Part shown: positions 31,426 to 43,220 of the stretch, one piece after another
Numbering within the stretch: the stretch's first letter is position 1
Layout: every line of letters starts with the position of its first letter
Assembly (NCBI GenBank): GCA_028564705.1
Contig: JAPXFQ010002467.1
Location: 1,178,001-1,242,000, forward strand
DNA length: 64,000 bases
Source: Apricaphanius iberus
Taxonomy: Eukaryota > Chordata > Actinopteri > Cyprinodontiformes > Aphaniidae
Direction of reading: 5' to 3'
Made by a program: the position numbers and the translations under genes
The notes under the pieces: model-generated
What the model was told of the DNA's origin: nothing
What the model saw: only the letters and a program-made list of their open reading frames with translations
The model's database searches: none

Positions 31426-31854
31426 ATTAATACAGCTAATTTGAGGGATCATACCAAATTGTTGTAGTCAACTCTCCAGAACTGGTTATTCTGTAAAACT
31501 TTTTGTCCAGTTATTACTCATGATATTGCCAGATATGGTATCCATTTGGAAGATAAATCTACAGAATTTGGAATTAATAATATTCTCTTATTGGCAAAAT
31601 GTTTTATTCACAAATGCTGGTTTTTGAAAATATCCCCTGTTTTTTAACATTGTTTAACAATGCATTGGAAAAATGCTGATTTTCTAAAGCCCAGACATAT
31701 TTGAATGAGTATACTCTATTTATTTGTGCTCATATTTTTTTAATACACATTCTTTATTTTATATATACAGATATAGATATAGACAAGTTTGCCAGTTTGT
31801 GTCTGTGTGCCAGTGTGTGTCTGTGTGTTTGGGAGATTGTTTTGGGAGGGGGGA

Positions 31855-31930
31855 AATCTGTAAAGCACCTTGAACTGCATTCTTTTGTTTGAAAAGTGCT
31901 TTATAAATAAGGTTTGATTTGATTTGATAA
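31855..31930 (+). mobile_element. L2-type LINE 3' tail
   Basis: TGTAAAGCACCTTGAACTGC followed by AAAGTGCTTTATAAATAAGG and repeated TTTGATT units is the typical L2-type 3' terminus, here heavily truncated. Confidence 0.65.
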
Positions 31931-32788
31931 AGGTAGAAAAGATTTGTAATACTCTGTACTGTTCTACACAGCATTTATATGTGCTTTGTTATACATTATG
32001 TTATCACCTTGTTGTTTAATAAAGATTGTTAAAAAACTGTTTAAAAATGGCTACCTGTTAAACCCTTAAATTGTGTGGAGAAACTTGTTTTATTCTTCTC
32101 TGCTTAGCCTTGTTGGTGTATGCAAACACATTATGGCTTTGCGTATTAAGAAAATCATAAAAATGTGACCAGTATTGAAGTTCAGCTTCGTCAGTAGTGT
32201 TGTACAATTACTTTTCCTTGCAATAAAACATTCTGTATATATTTGGCATTGTCAACTGAATTTTAATCAATCAGATAAATATTCTTTGAAATCGACCATT
32301 CCATTGTCACACCAGCTGCATGTTTAATGTTTTTGCCCTGGTGTTAATCTCATTGTCTTTTGTGACAAATTTTCTTCCCAGATTACACTACTCCCAGCAG
32401 CTTCCTTGTCCCTGGTGAAAAACATCCTCCCCAATATAAAACATGGAGAGAGTGTGTGATCTTGTGGTGTGTATTTCTGTTGGTGTGCATTGTCATTTTT
32501 CCTTATCTGTGGATCCGAACGCTGCATCTCTTCCTTATTATCACAGACACTAGGTTTCTTTTTGTATGATTACTCTCTTTTACTTGCCATGTCTTTGTAA
32601 AATTACAGTTAAGCTATAAACTTTCCATATTCAGATAATAGATTAATCAGCATTTAGTGAGATACTTCTGTTTGAAGCTTAGAATATTGTCGAACTATTC
32701 TTTAAATCTTTGCACAACATTATCCCTGGCCCATCTGCTCTGTTTCTTGGTCTCCATGATGCTGTTTACTCACTAATGTTTTTTAACT

Positions 32789-35051
32789 CAGTGGTTCCCA
32801 ACCTTTATTTTAACAATCAACAAGCTTATTATAAGACAAAATTCACATGGACCGGTGGATAAATGCAACAAAATAAAACTAAGCAACCAGCATAAAAACT
32901 GATTATTTGTTAAATATAATGATAAATGTACATCCAACATGTGCCCGTTACTTTATTAGTGTTTAGGTATCATTTTGCCAACAGCATAATTTGAGTTTCA
33001 TCTTGTCTGCCCCTTAATGTTCTCTGGTCTCTGTGGAAACATTTAAACGGGCCTTTAAAATATGATTTAACAAATATAAGTTGCTTGAAAAATAGAACTC
33101 ACCACAACTCTGAATCCGCAGGGAGAAAAGAACAGGTGGAAAGAGTACTAAAATATTACACTTAAGTAAAATTACTACTAATGTGACAAAATTTTATACA
33201 AGTAAATGTACTAGTCTAAAAATTTACTCAAGTAAAAGTATAAAGTAGCTTTTTAAAATGTATTTAGAGTAAACGTTATTTAGTTCCTTCTTTTGTTCTT
33301 CCTTTTTTAACAGTAATCACTCCTTAATAGTGCAAAAAGACAATGGGACATAAATCTCAAAGAAGTTGCTTTTTCAGTTTAATTGTAAGTTAACTACAAA
33401 TATTTAATTGAAAATGGGTAGTCACAAGTGCTGTGACTTTCCCCAAATGACCCATAGAAGATAAAACTGTTGAGTACCATCAAAATGTAAAACATTTAAC
33501 AAAAAACAATATCATTCTTTGATGAGACTGGATTAAATCTGTCACATATTGGAACATATTAAATAAACTTAAAACTTGTCAGAGAAATATAGCAGCTGGT
33601 AAAAAAAAAATAATTTTCTCATAATTGCTCTGATCTAATGTACTTCTAGATTATGGTTTCTTTATTTGTGTTTATCTTTAGAGTTTTACTATCTGAACCA
33701 CTTGTTAATCTTAAGAAACATTTGGTTTTTAAAGGTTTTACAGTTCATCCTTACTTGCTTTGCAGTAAAGTGTTTTGTGTATTAAAAAAATAAAATTCTA
33801 TCATCCTAGCAGATTGTTTTTTTACTTCTACTTATTCTAAATCACTAAAAATCCCAACAAATTGCCCAGGATTAGTTGCTTACATACATGCTTGATGAAA
33901 ATCAATAAAACAGGAAATGTAATTTATTTGCGAATTGCCACTCCCAACCCCAGACGCGCTTTATACCCCAAACAAATGTCAAAAGTCGAGGGGTCAGTGA
34001 AGAAGAAGACGTTTACTTGCATATGTTTTTGATTAAACTGAGCACAGCCTTTTATTAAACTAAGACTTTACAATGACAGTTTGGTTTAATTTACCCGTAG
34101 GTGTTTGCGCAGGACTGATGTGGAGTTTATAAAAGCTGTGACCTCAGTTTATTGCCAAACACATAATAATGTTGTTTCCTTTCTTGAACTGAAGCCGAAG
34201 TGGTCACTTATATATGGCCAGGGTAATTACATTGTTTTCTTTAAGTTTAATTTTATTCCACAGGGTCTTGTGGATCCATGTCGATGTCAGGTGATTCCAT
34301 CTTTATTATTAGCAGCATTTCTAATATCCATCATGCATCACAGTATTTCCGGCTGCAATATTTTTGATCATATTTCTTAATTGGTGTTTTTCTACTCAGT
34401 AACGCATGTAATAAACAATGCGAAGTACAATCTGTAAAAAAACATACTTAAGTCAAAGTAAAATTACGGACTTTATAATGACTTTAAAAAGTACAATTAC
34501 ACAAAAACCCAACTTAATTACAGTAACACAAGTAAATGTAATTTGTTACTTTTCACCTCTGGACCCCAGTGCCTGTTCCATTGTAGCATTGTCCGACCTG
34601 GGAAAGTTTTAAAGGCTTGCTTCCCTCGTTAGAAAGCAGGTTCCCGCATATTATACAGAGCTTGCTTGGTGTGTGGAAAACACCCGTATCAATAAATCCA
34701 TATTTCAAATATAACTCTTGGCTTTGTTCTTTTCTCTTTCTTGGAAGGCATAGGTTCTTCTGTCTCTTCACTGACATTATCCTTTTTGCAAAGTAACCTT
34801 TGAGGGGACCTCTGTTTTTAATCATTTTGTAAGAGGTGACGTATTACATGGCCGAGGCAAGTGTCTTGTGATGCATCAAGAGTAAGTTATGGTTGTCAGT
34901 TATAGTTTTATTTTTGAAAATAATTTTTTTTTTAGCCTCAGATAACAAATAAAACAAAAATATTGTAGGTTATTTATTTTTTATGTGTGGGTGTGTACCA
35001 ACTGATCCATGGCTGGGTACCGTTCCGGGGCCACAGAGTTGAGGACCTCTG
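32789..35051. mobile_element. Outer hAT element (CAGTGGTTCCCAACC ends), interrupted
   Basis: The left end CAGTGGTTCCCAACCTTTAT (32789 onward) pairs with the right end GAGTTGAGGACCTCTG (to 35051). The flanking 8-mers TTTTAACT (32781-32788) and CTTTAACA (35052-35059) agree at six of eight positions. The sub-terminal ACATGGACCGGTGG and GCTGGGTACCGTTCCGGGGC are usual for this hAT group. A second element (33133-34561) sits inside. The 34.56-34.85 kb part may carry decayed coding sequence, but I cannot confirm a transposase. Confidence 0.65.
33133..34561. mobile_element. Inner TIR element (CAGGTGGAAAGAGTAC ends)
   Basis: Left end CAGGTGGAAAGAGTACTAAA and right end AATTTGTTACTTTTCACCTCTG are inverted relatives. 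Sub-terminal repeats TACTCAAGTAAAAGTA and TACTTAAGTCAAAGTAAAAT are characteristic of a very common fish class II family. About 1.43 kb, no transposase seen, nested inside the outer hAT element. Confidence 0.7.
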
Positions 35052-35399
35052 CTTTAACAAACCTCTGAGCTCTTTAATTACCAGACCAGTGCCATAGCAG
35101 GAAAAAGCTTTTTAGGTGACCTAACAAAAATAGATGAGCCATATAAATGTAATTCAAATTAACTTTATCTGTAAGTTCTTGTGTTTCCTCAGCAGATATG
35201 TCTTTTTATACTGTACATCATCTTAGAACAAAGCATCCAGGCCAAATTAAAAATTTTAAAGTTGTAGCCTAACACAAGTAGCTCATGTCAGCTCCCTGAC
35301 ATAAGCAATAGTTATTTTTAGGTGACGGTTTATCTTATTGGGATTCAGTCACCATTGAGACAATGTGATGGTTTCCGTATCTCACATCCGATCAGCGTC

Positions 35400-36175
35400 A
35401 GTAATATGATTGTAAAACTCTACAAAGTGTCAACAAAACAATACAGAGACGCTAATGCATGATTTTATCAATAGTAGAATTTATTACTGTAATGCCCTGC
35501 TTTCTGGTCTTCCCAAAAAGACTACCTCCAGTTTACAGCTTTTACAAAATTCAGGAGCACGTGTCCTGACGAAGGCCAGGAGGTAGGGGTACATTACACC
35601 ATTCTTAGAATCACTGCATTGGCTCCCCGTATGTTAAAGTATCAATTTTAAGGTTCTTCTAATGGTTTTTAAGTGTCTTAATGGTCTTAGGCCTTATGTT
35701 TAAGAACAGCTTTTACCATATGAATAATCAAAGTCCCTGCACTCCCCTGGCAGCCGTCTCCTTGTCATCCCCAAAGTCAGGACACAAACTCATGGTGAGG
35801 TGTCTTTCCATTATTTTGGCCCTCACCTCTGGAACAGGCTGCCGCAGGACCTCAGGGCCGCAAGGAACATTAATATTTTTAAGAGCAGGCTCAAGACTTT
35901 CCTTTTTAGACCCAGCTTTTAATTAATTATTATTTATTATATTTGTTTAATCGCTCCGGCTCATCTGTACCCATCTCACTGTTGCTCTTATGTGCGTGCA
36001 TGCATGGGAGATGGGTTGGGGTGGGGGAGAGGGTGTAGGTGTAATTATGTTTTTATTTTGTGTTCGGGAAGGTGGTGGTGGTGTGGCGTTGTGGGGTCAT
36101 TTTAATTTGTAAAGCACTTTGATTAGGTATGTTATTTGAAATGTGCTTTATAAATAAAGTTGTATTTGATTTGAA
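35400..36175 (+). mobile_element. L2/Maui-type LINE, 3' end of reverse transcriptase ORF plus tail
   Basis: Broken frames read [20 protein letters not shown], then SLHWLPV and INFKVLLMVFKCLNGLRP, and NRLPQDLRAARNINIFKSRL. These are in the fixed order of the C-terminal end of L2-type reverse transcriptase ORFs. The tail TTGTAAAGCACTTTGATTAG...GCTTTATAAATAAAGTTGTA ends near 36.17 kb. Several stops make it dead. Confidence 0.8.
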
Positions 36176-36179
36176 CAAA

Positions 36180-38200
36180 GATACGGCCACTGTCTACAAT
36201 GTAGTATTAGGGACAAAACATATCTAGAAAGAAAAACTAGGAAATTCTCTGATTTAGGGTGTATTCACACATTTGTTTTATTTAAATCAAAATGTGTCTT
36301 TAAAATTAATATTCACATAATATTTTCTATCCACGGCACATTTCAAATGGGATCAGAAAATAACATTGTTCCATTGACTCCAATTAATTTTTTAAAAGTA
36401 GTGGATCCATGGACTGGAAGTAGAAGGGAATTACGTTCTTGAAGCGAAACCCAAGGACCAGAGTCTCTTAACAAAATATGCGTTTGCTAAGCTCTTTCAG
36501 CCATTGGACGGTTAAACATGTAAACTGTGTAAAGAAAGGAGGTCTAGTGAAGATAGGTCAACATAAACAATGCAGAATGCTTGTCTTATTGTATTTCTGG
36601 GGTTTTGGTCAATACACAAGGGTTGAGTAAACTGAATATTTTCCATATTTGACCAATATGGTCAATATCACTTGGTACAAATGTGCACTAAGCCTAAACT
36701 CACCCTTAGCCACACCGCTGTACCAGACGTTCTCAAACAGAGATTTAATTATACAAAAGTGAATTCTTTTTACTAATTAGGTGACTTCTCTAGGCACTGA
36801 ATGTTATTTAGGGACATTGGAATTAAATTAAATTGAAAATGTCTTACAGTAGTGTTGTTTTAGCTAATAACTCCTGTGCATTAGACAGTTGTATTATAAC
36901 ATTTTATTAAATTGCTCAGGGAGGTTTCCCATGTTTACCATTACTATGATGGTAAAACAAACTCTTTCTGTTTTACCATCACATATTGATCTCCCAAAGA
37001 TTTTCTGGACATCAATTATTGTTTTTATGGTAGTCCATCATTTTATTTTTACTTCATTGGGCCTGAGATGGAGTGTAAAATAAATACATGTGGACAATTT
37101 TCAAGTTGTGTGCCATATTCTTCATAATTTTAAAAAGAAAATAAACAAAAAACACAAGTTTTTTTGTTCTTTCACTCTTCAGTCTGAAAATAAGTAACTA
37201 AATCTCCTATTCAATCTTATTTGCACCTGGTTTTACAGTTGTACCTCACCCTGACTACTGATAATGGCAGGATGTACCCTTGATCCTGCATGGGGATCTT
37301 ATGAATAGTGGTGTGTGTGCTGGGGTGAACTAGTGAGGCTGTGCTGACGAACCCCCCCCCCCGCCTAGCCAGTGGCAGCACGACTTCAGCCATTACATCA
37401 GCTCTCCAGCTCCCTCCTCTGTGATTAAGATTGTAAAGGCTGTGCTGAGCTCAGCATGTTTTATTTTATAATTTTTTTCTCTCATCCTGGGTCCCTCATT
37501 TAACTCTGCCAACTCCCTTGCCGCCGCCAACTCTAGCCCCCCTACCGCCCCAAACCTCCACCCACCTCTCTCTCAACGGTTTAATTTTTCAAATGGAGAG
37601 CAGCCTGAGTCACTGTGCGATGGGCCCAAGCCACACACAGCAGAACTGTAGATGGTGCCCTGACAAAAACGGCTATCAACAGTTAAATAGAGTATGTTTG
37701 GTACCATTCTTACATTGTTTTTAGTTAGTTTTGTGACAACATCCTCAAAATCCTCTCAAAATATCATTTTTAATGCCATTTGTGGATGTAATGGCATCAG
37801 TATTTTTCTCTATTTGCTTCTATTGTTACAGAGGTAATTCAGAATTTTAGAATTGCGGATTTGTTGAACGATTATAGTTAATATCTTACTTTAACTAGAT
37901 AACTCTTTTGCCATCCATATTAGTATAATTTATGATTTTTATAAATTAAGTTAATCTGGAAAAAAATCTATTTTCTAAAACATTGCAGCATTTTATGCAA
38001 ATATTACAATCAAAACCATTGTCACAATTCCACTGGGCAGGTGATAAATTGGGATAGGGTGGTGTGCCTCACCACTGATCTTCCTGTGTAAAACAAGTAA
38101 TGAGAGCAGACCACGTACACTATTTCTGCTTAGAGAAAAATTCTGTTGCGGAAGTAAAGCAGAGTAAAGAGCAAAAATACTTTATAGCAATTAAAATTAA
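36180..38200. other. Intergenic, no gene supported
   Basis: Mostly AT-rich. 37340-37480 is a distinctive GC-richer patch (a 12-C run, then CGACTTCAGCCATTACATCA and CTCCCTCCTCTGTGATTAAG), the kind of stretch that could be a conserved non-coding element, but I cannot test conservation. Confidence 0.3.
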
Positions 38201-38202
38201 TG

Positions 38203-38251
38203 GTCAATGGTAAATGGCCAGTACTTGTATAGTGCTTTAAAAAGGCCTGAA
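38203..38251 (+). repeat. TTGTATAGCGCTTT-family repeat, left half (split by the foldback element)
   Basis: GGTCAATGGTAAATGGCCAG and ACTTGTATAGTGCTTT match the start of the family. The copy resumes after the foldback element at 39687 with CCTGAAGACCCCAAAGCGCTTCACACTTCAGTCATT. Confidence 0.8.
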
Positions 38252-39686
38252 TATGGAACTAGAGTTGGGACTTATGTATTGTGACTTGTATCTGCTTATT
38301 TGTAACTTGTACACATGCTTTGAAAAATACAAGTACGGATTCGTTTAATAATACAAGTACAAATCAGAAAATACAAGTACAAATCAAAGATACAAGTACA
38401 AATGAGGGAATACAAGTCATTAAATACAAGTACAAATCAGAAAATACAAGTACAAATCAAAGATACAGGTACAAATCGGAAACACAATTACAAATCAGAA
38501 ACACAAGTACAAATCACGCTACTCCAAGAACCAATCAGATTTCTCAATTCCCTAACCAATCACAGAGAGCGGAGGGCGGTGTTCTTCTGTGTTCACAACC
38601 AAACTTGACTCTTGGAAAAGTGCAGCTGAAGTCCCGTTATCCTTAGTGAAATTAGTTAATAGCAGAGACATGTCTTTCAGTCTTCAGAGAGAAATTTTTA
38701 TTTATGACAAACCGACTTCCACATACAGTTCTTCAGAGAACTGTATGTGGTAATGACAGACGGGACTTCAGCTGCACTTTTCCAAGAGTCAAGTTTGGTT
38801 GTGAACACAGAAGAACACCGCCCTCCTCTCTCCGTGATTGGTTAGGGAATTGAGAAATCTGATTGGTTCTTGGAGTAGCGGGATTTGTACTTGTGTTTCT
38901 GATTTGTACTTGTGTTTCTAATTTGTATTTGTGTCTGATTTGTAGTTGTGTTTCTGATTTGTACCTGTATCTTTGATTTGTACTTGTATTTTCTGATTTG
39001 TACTTGTATTTTCTGATTTGTACTTGTATTATTAAATGAATCCGTACTTGTATTTTTCAAAACATGTGTACAAGTTACAAATAAGCAGATATAAGTCACA
39101 AAATATAAGTCCCAACTCTAGTTCCATAGTTCCCAGGAGATTTTTAGAAGCTCCTGTTCCTGAATAATTCACAATTTACCTTACTTTCAACAAAGTGTTG
39201 AATGTGATTGAGTCTTTTGTGCATGTGTGTCAGAAGGCTTTCTAAAGCCATCACACATTTACTTGCTTAAAAACATCTAAGGCACTGAACATTGCTCAGT
39301 ATGAGAGATTACTGAGGAATTGCTGTGGTTGGAGTCTGCATGTTCCAGGCACAACCTCATGTCAATGAATCGACACAATCTGCTGGGATTCCTTGCATAG
39401 AAAACGTTTAACTGATTGGACTGTTTGTATAACTGTATCGAAATGACTTTAGTTGTAAAGTGCCTTGAGATGACATCCCATGTGATTTGGCGCTATACAT
39501 ATAAACTGAATTGAATTTAACTGAACATCCCCTGGAGTTCAGCTAAATCCATCAAAAATTGGAAGGAACATGACCCATTTCTAAATTTGCATAGATCAGA
39601 CATCCCTCAGAAACTGAGAGACTGGGTACAAGTTAGAAATAAGCAGATACAAGTCACAATACATAAGTCCCAACTCTAGTTCCATA
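38252..39686. mobile_element. Foldback transposable element with ~370-385 bp arms and 6-bp target duplication
   Basis: Begins TATGGAACTAGAGTTGGGAC and ends GTCCCAACTCTAGTTCCATA, flanked by CCTGAA at 38246-38251 and 39687-39692. The left arm (38252-38636) is inverted by a right arm (38761-39128) around a 124-bp spacer. The arms carry direct ~20-bp units AATACAAGTACAAATCAGAA. After the first right end at 39128 there are about 497 bp of other DNA (including a fish repeat at 39280-39530), then a second, partial right end (39626-39686). Frames in the arms encode only repeat-derived peptides. Confidence 0.8.
39280..39530 (+). repeat. Fish interspersed repeat (GTAAAGTGCCTTGAGATGACA tail)
   Basis: GCTGGGATTCCTTGCATAGA, AACTGATTGGACTGTTTGTA, GTAAAGTGCCTTGAGATGAC, GGCGCTATACATATAAACTG. 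Related copies are at 41655-41995 (+), 50500-50590 (+, short) and 60530-60965 (-). The shared 3' tail suggests a retroposed family, but the parent is not identified. Confidence 0.75.
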
Positions 39687-39760
39687 CCTGAAGACCCCAA
39701 AGCGCTTCACACTTCAGTCATTCAAGGACATATTCATATACTGGTGAATGAATAGTGAAT
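39687..39760 (+). repeat. TTGTATAGCGCTTT-family repeat, right half
   Basis: Continuation of the copy broken at 38251, starting with the duplicated CCTGAA. Reads CCTGAAGACCCCAAAGCGCT and TTCAGTCATTCAAGGACATA. Confidence 0.75.
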
Positions 39761-39764
39761 AAAT

Positions 39765-41654
39765 TAAGGCAAGTGGGTGAATAAATAAAGGCTATTTTCT
39801 TAAGCTTTACCTTAACAACATTGGCAAATTTGCATTAGGCAGTTATTTACAAAGAAACCAAGTAGTATTTATACAGGAAATTGAGCTTGGAGGCAATGAT
39901 TATCTTGTGTGAAACAGGTACTTAGAACAGAGTATGTAAAGTTTTTTTTTTTTTTTTTTACTCTGTTGGAAAGCTGATATCAAAGTCAAAGAGTGAGAAG
40001 AGAGAAAGAACATCCCAGCGTTCTAAGTGTACAGTATTTCATACATTTATAAACCGCAAGGTTTAATATTACCTTCTTCACACTTTAACAGAACCTTACG
40101 TTTAAAGTTTAAAAAATTTGTTAACCTGAAATTAAGTTTTTGATATACGGCAACATTTTGTTATAATTTTACACTTCCTTTCTTATTTTATTTTTTTTAA
40201 TAGGTCAGCAATGTATTTTAGCCTGGAAAATGACTTGGTTAATGGGAGAAAAAAATGTCTGGTTTACATTAAGCTGAGCAAAGCTGACGAAAGAAAAGAA
40301 GATCAAGCCTCACCAATCATTTCTACCAGTATGTTTAAAGCTCCTGATACTTGTTATTCTGATTCACTCAAAAACTACAGTTCCCTGCTGTCAGCTTCCT
40401 GTTTTTGCACTTGTGCAGCCCTTTGATGGAAAATCCCAGAAGAGGCTTTCTGATATTACAAAAGTACAGTCTGACTTTAATAATATCAGCAAGACTACTG
40501 ATTTATCATAACCCTACTTCGTAAGCAACTGTTGAGATATTTCTTTAATACAAATGCAGTTTTTATGGGACAGAAGTCTAGTAGTTTTGAAGTTAGAGAA
40601 GACATTTAAAGGAGTCTTATCACTCTAAAAAATACTGGGTGGTTTTCTCAACTCAAACACTGGGTTAAAACTGTTGGATAGTTTCTCTGGGCAGTTTTAA
40701 TTATTGTTGGGTAGTTTAATCCCACCTACTATTGGGATGCTAGCAGGGTCGGTGTCTGTTACTACATTGGACTACAGTCACTACACACCTTGGCAAACAT
40801 AACCGAGCTGGTGGGTCTTTAATTTGAAAGGCAAGGGCGGGAGCAGCCGTTAAGAAGTTTCTGAAAAGCAGCGGATGGTGGTTGATTCCACAGGAGCAGC
40901 ACATTTAGCAAACAATGTCAGTTTTGCTTTAATAATTTGATAAAAATCACTGTACAATTGAACTTTATATATTTTGACCCTTTCTGTACTGCTAATAAAG
41001 TTTTAAACAATATAAGGTTTGAGTTGTAAGTGACTAAGGGACTGGTACTGGGGGACTGGTGCCCATCTCCAGCTGTCAATGGGTGAAACCAGTTAATTTC
41101 ATAAAAGTTTCTCTGGGAAAAAAATACCCCTTCTTTGTGAAGACAAGCCTTTTCTGGGAGAAGCTGATTTCAGTTATTATGTCATTAGGATTTTTCTATC
41201 CATCATTTTTATTGTTTTACTGCCAGGAAGTGCGGCCACGCCAGTGCCAGGGAACCAGAATCCATCATTTTAATGTTCTGATTGCCTCTGAACACAGCTC
41301 ACAGAACAGAAGTTTGAAAACTTCTTTCAAATTGGCATTTCATATATGACTGAAAGGTTTGTGTCATGGGTTATTGGTTATTAACAGATTCATGTAAATT
41401 AAATAAAAAAAGTGAGAGAAAAAATTGTGAAACTGCTGATGAACTCAGGCAACCTAAAAAACACAAAAAGGCCAGATGACATCCCACATCAAGTCTGAAC
41501 ACAAAGTTATTCATAACAAGAACAAAAAAAAGTAAAATAAATAGGGGGGTATCGACTGGGATGAGGCTCCCAGACACACTTCCTCTTCTTTGTCCTGTTA
41601 TCCAGATTTTACTTTATTTAAATAGAAATTAATCTTACATCAATATTTTTTTTT
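39765..41654. other. Intergenic, no gene supported
   Basis: Contains a run of about 20 T near 39941 and, at about 40620-40760, a stretch with AAATACTGGGTGGTTTTCTC and CACTGGGTTAAAACTGTTGG that looks like a decayed fish class II repeat of the 'ACTGGGTTAAA' type. Confidence 0.35.
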
Positions 41655-41995
41655 TTACTTGGTATGTCCCTGCTCGAACACCCAAACAGTTGTTGAAGAT
41701 GGCGGCTGATACTGAGCCATCTTCTGCTGGAAGTTTCTTCCTGTTAGATAGGAGTTTTTCTTCTCCACTGTCGCTACATGTTTGCTTAGTATGAGAGATT
41801 GCTGATCTTGGAGTCTGTATCAACGGGCCACAACTTCCAGTCAATGATTCAATGTAATCTGCTGGGATTCCTTAAATAGGAAAAGTTTTTATACTTATTG
41901 GAATGTTTGCATGATTGAACTGAAATGATTTTTTTTGTAAAGAGATGACATCTGCTGAAAAATGGTGCTATATAATAAACTTGATTTAATTTAAT
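41655..41995 (+). repeat. Fish interspersed repeat, second copy
   Basis: TCTGCTGGAAGTTTCTTCCT, TAGTATGAGAGATTGCTGAT, AATCTGCTGGGATTCC and GGTGCTATATAATAAACTTG occur in the same order as the inverted copy at 60530-60965. Confidence 0.7.
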
Positions 41996-41999
41996 TTAA

Positions 42000-43215
42000 G
42001 ATATTCGGAGAGGAAGATTTGTACAGGTTTCATTTTGTGTTTAGTTACTAAAAAACATTTTTAACATTTACATAAATAGACGAACTAATGTTAGAAACTC
42101 ACTAGCAGTGAAAATGCAATGGAAAATGATACTTTGAAAATACAGTTCTTAGATTCTCTGATCCCACAGCTACTTATGAATGACAGTGTTCCTCTACTTC
42201 ATCTTCTTCACTAAGGTAGATCTCTCCAAAGATTTTCTTCATCAAGTTCTAGAGATTATCTTGGACTCTACAGTGCTTCTTATTGGACCATTCCATTGTT
42301 GCCATGACCCTCTGTTTTGGGTTACAGCCTATCAAAAAGCCAGTTCTGTATTCTGATTGAGACCAGCAAACACACGGCCTTAAAGTGTAATATTACAACC
42401 TATATTTTTTTAAAATAGCATACATATTTTTTTAGAAACTCTATGGGAACTATGCAAAGCTGAAGACAGATCAAGACAAGCGTTTTTCAGTGACCTGGAG
42501 ACTGCCTGAAAATTCCACTCAATGATTTGACCCTTGCACTTAAAGGATGACCCAGACGTTTCCCATTTGACATTTAAAGGCATAAATCAAACCGACGATG
42601 GACTATCGGAATGTCAGCACATTGAGTGAACTCAGCCTTTGATGCCATCAGAAGTTAGTCATCGTCTGATACGAGAAGCTCATGCACAGCCACCATGGAA
42701 TAACTTTAAAACTTGAGGGTAAAATTTTGCCAGGAAAATGAATACTTATTATTGAAAATTTTTTTCCACACAATGATATTGTGATGCAAAAAAAGTAGAA
42801 TTCAAGAAACTTAGCTCTTTAAAGATTCTTACTGCTTTCCCTTTCTAATTAGATAGTGCTGCTGGACAGATGTTTGTTCTACTTTTAGAGATGAGAACTT
42901 TGTCATCTGTCAGCTGTAACACCAAACTGACTCAAGCTTCTTTCATTTTATTTATGATGACTGATTTTTTTTTTTTTTCATGGCAGCAGCAGGAAAAAAT
43001 CTGGAAGAAACTCATGGCTTCTCCTCTGCATCACAATCTTTCATCTTTCTTGATTAATGTAGACATTAAAGTCAATTATAGACCACAGTGACTTACTGGT
43101 GCTGGAGGCTCATAACTGATGCTACAATAACTTGTGGATACTATTCCATTTTGCAAGCAGAATGTGTTGAACGAAAAAAGAACAAGAGGAGGTAACAAGA
43201 GGACACACCATTTTG
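42000..43215. other. Intergenic, no gene supported
   Basis: No splice-bounded or family-recognisable frame. Small frames around 42.87 kb are composition artefacts of T-rich sequence. Confidence 0.35.
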
Positions 43216-43220
43216 AGCAA

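Noticed and set aside
38350..38520. Short regularly spaced repeats suggestive of a CRISPR array
   Set aside because: Units are directly abutting without unique spacers, lie inside a transposon arm, and the genome is eukaryotic.
38281..38646. 121-codon frame rich in NTSTNQ, resembling a repetitive protein
   Set aside because: It is the direct translation of the AATACAAGTACAAATC units of the foldback element; the opposite arm gives the same peptide on the other strand.
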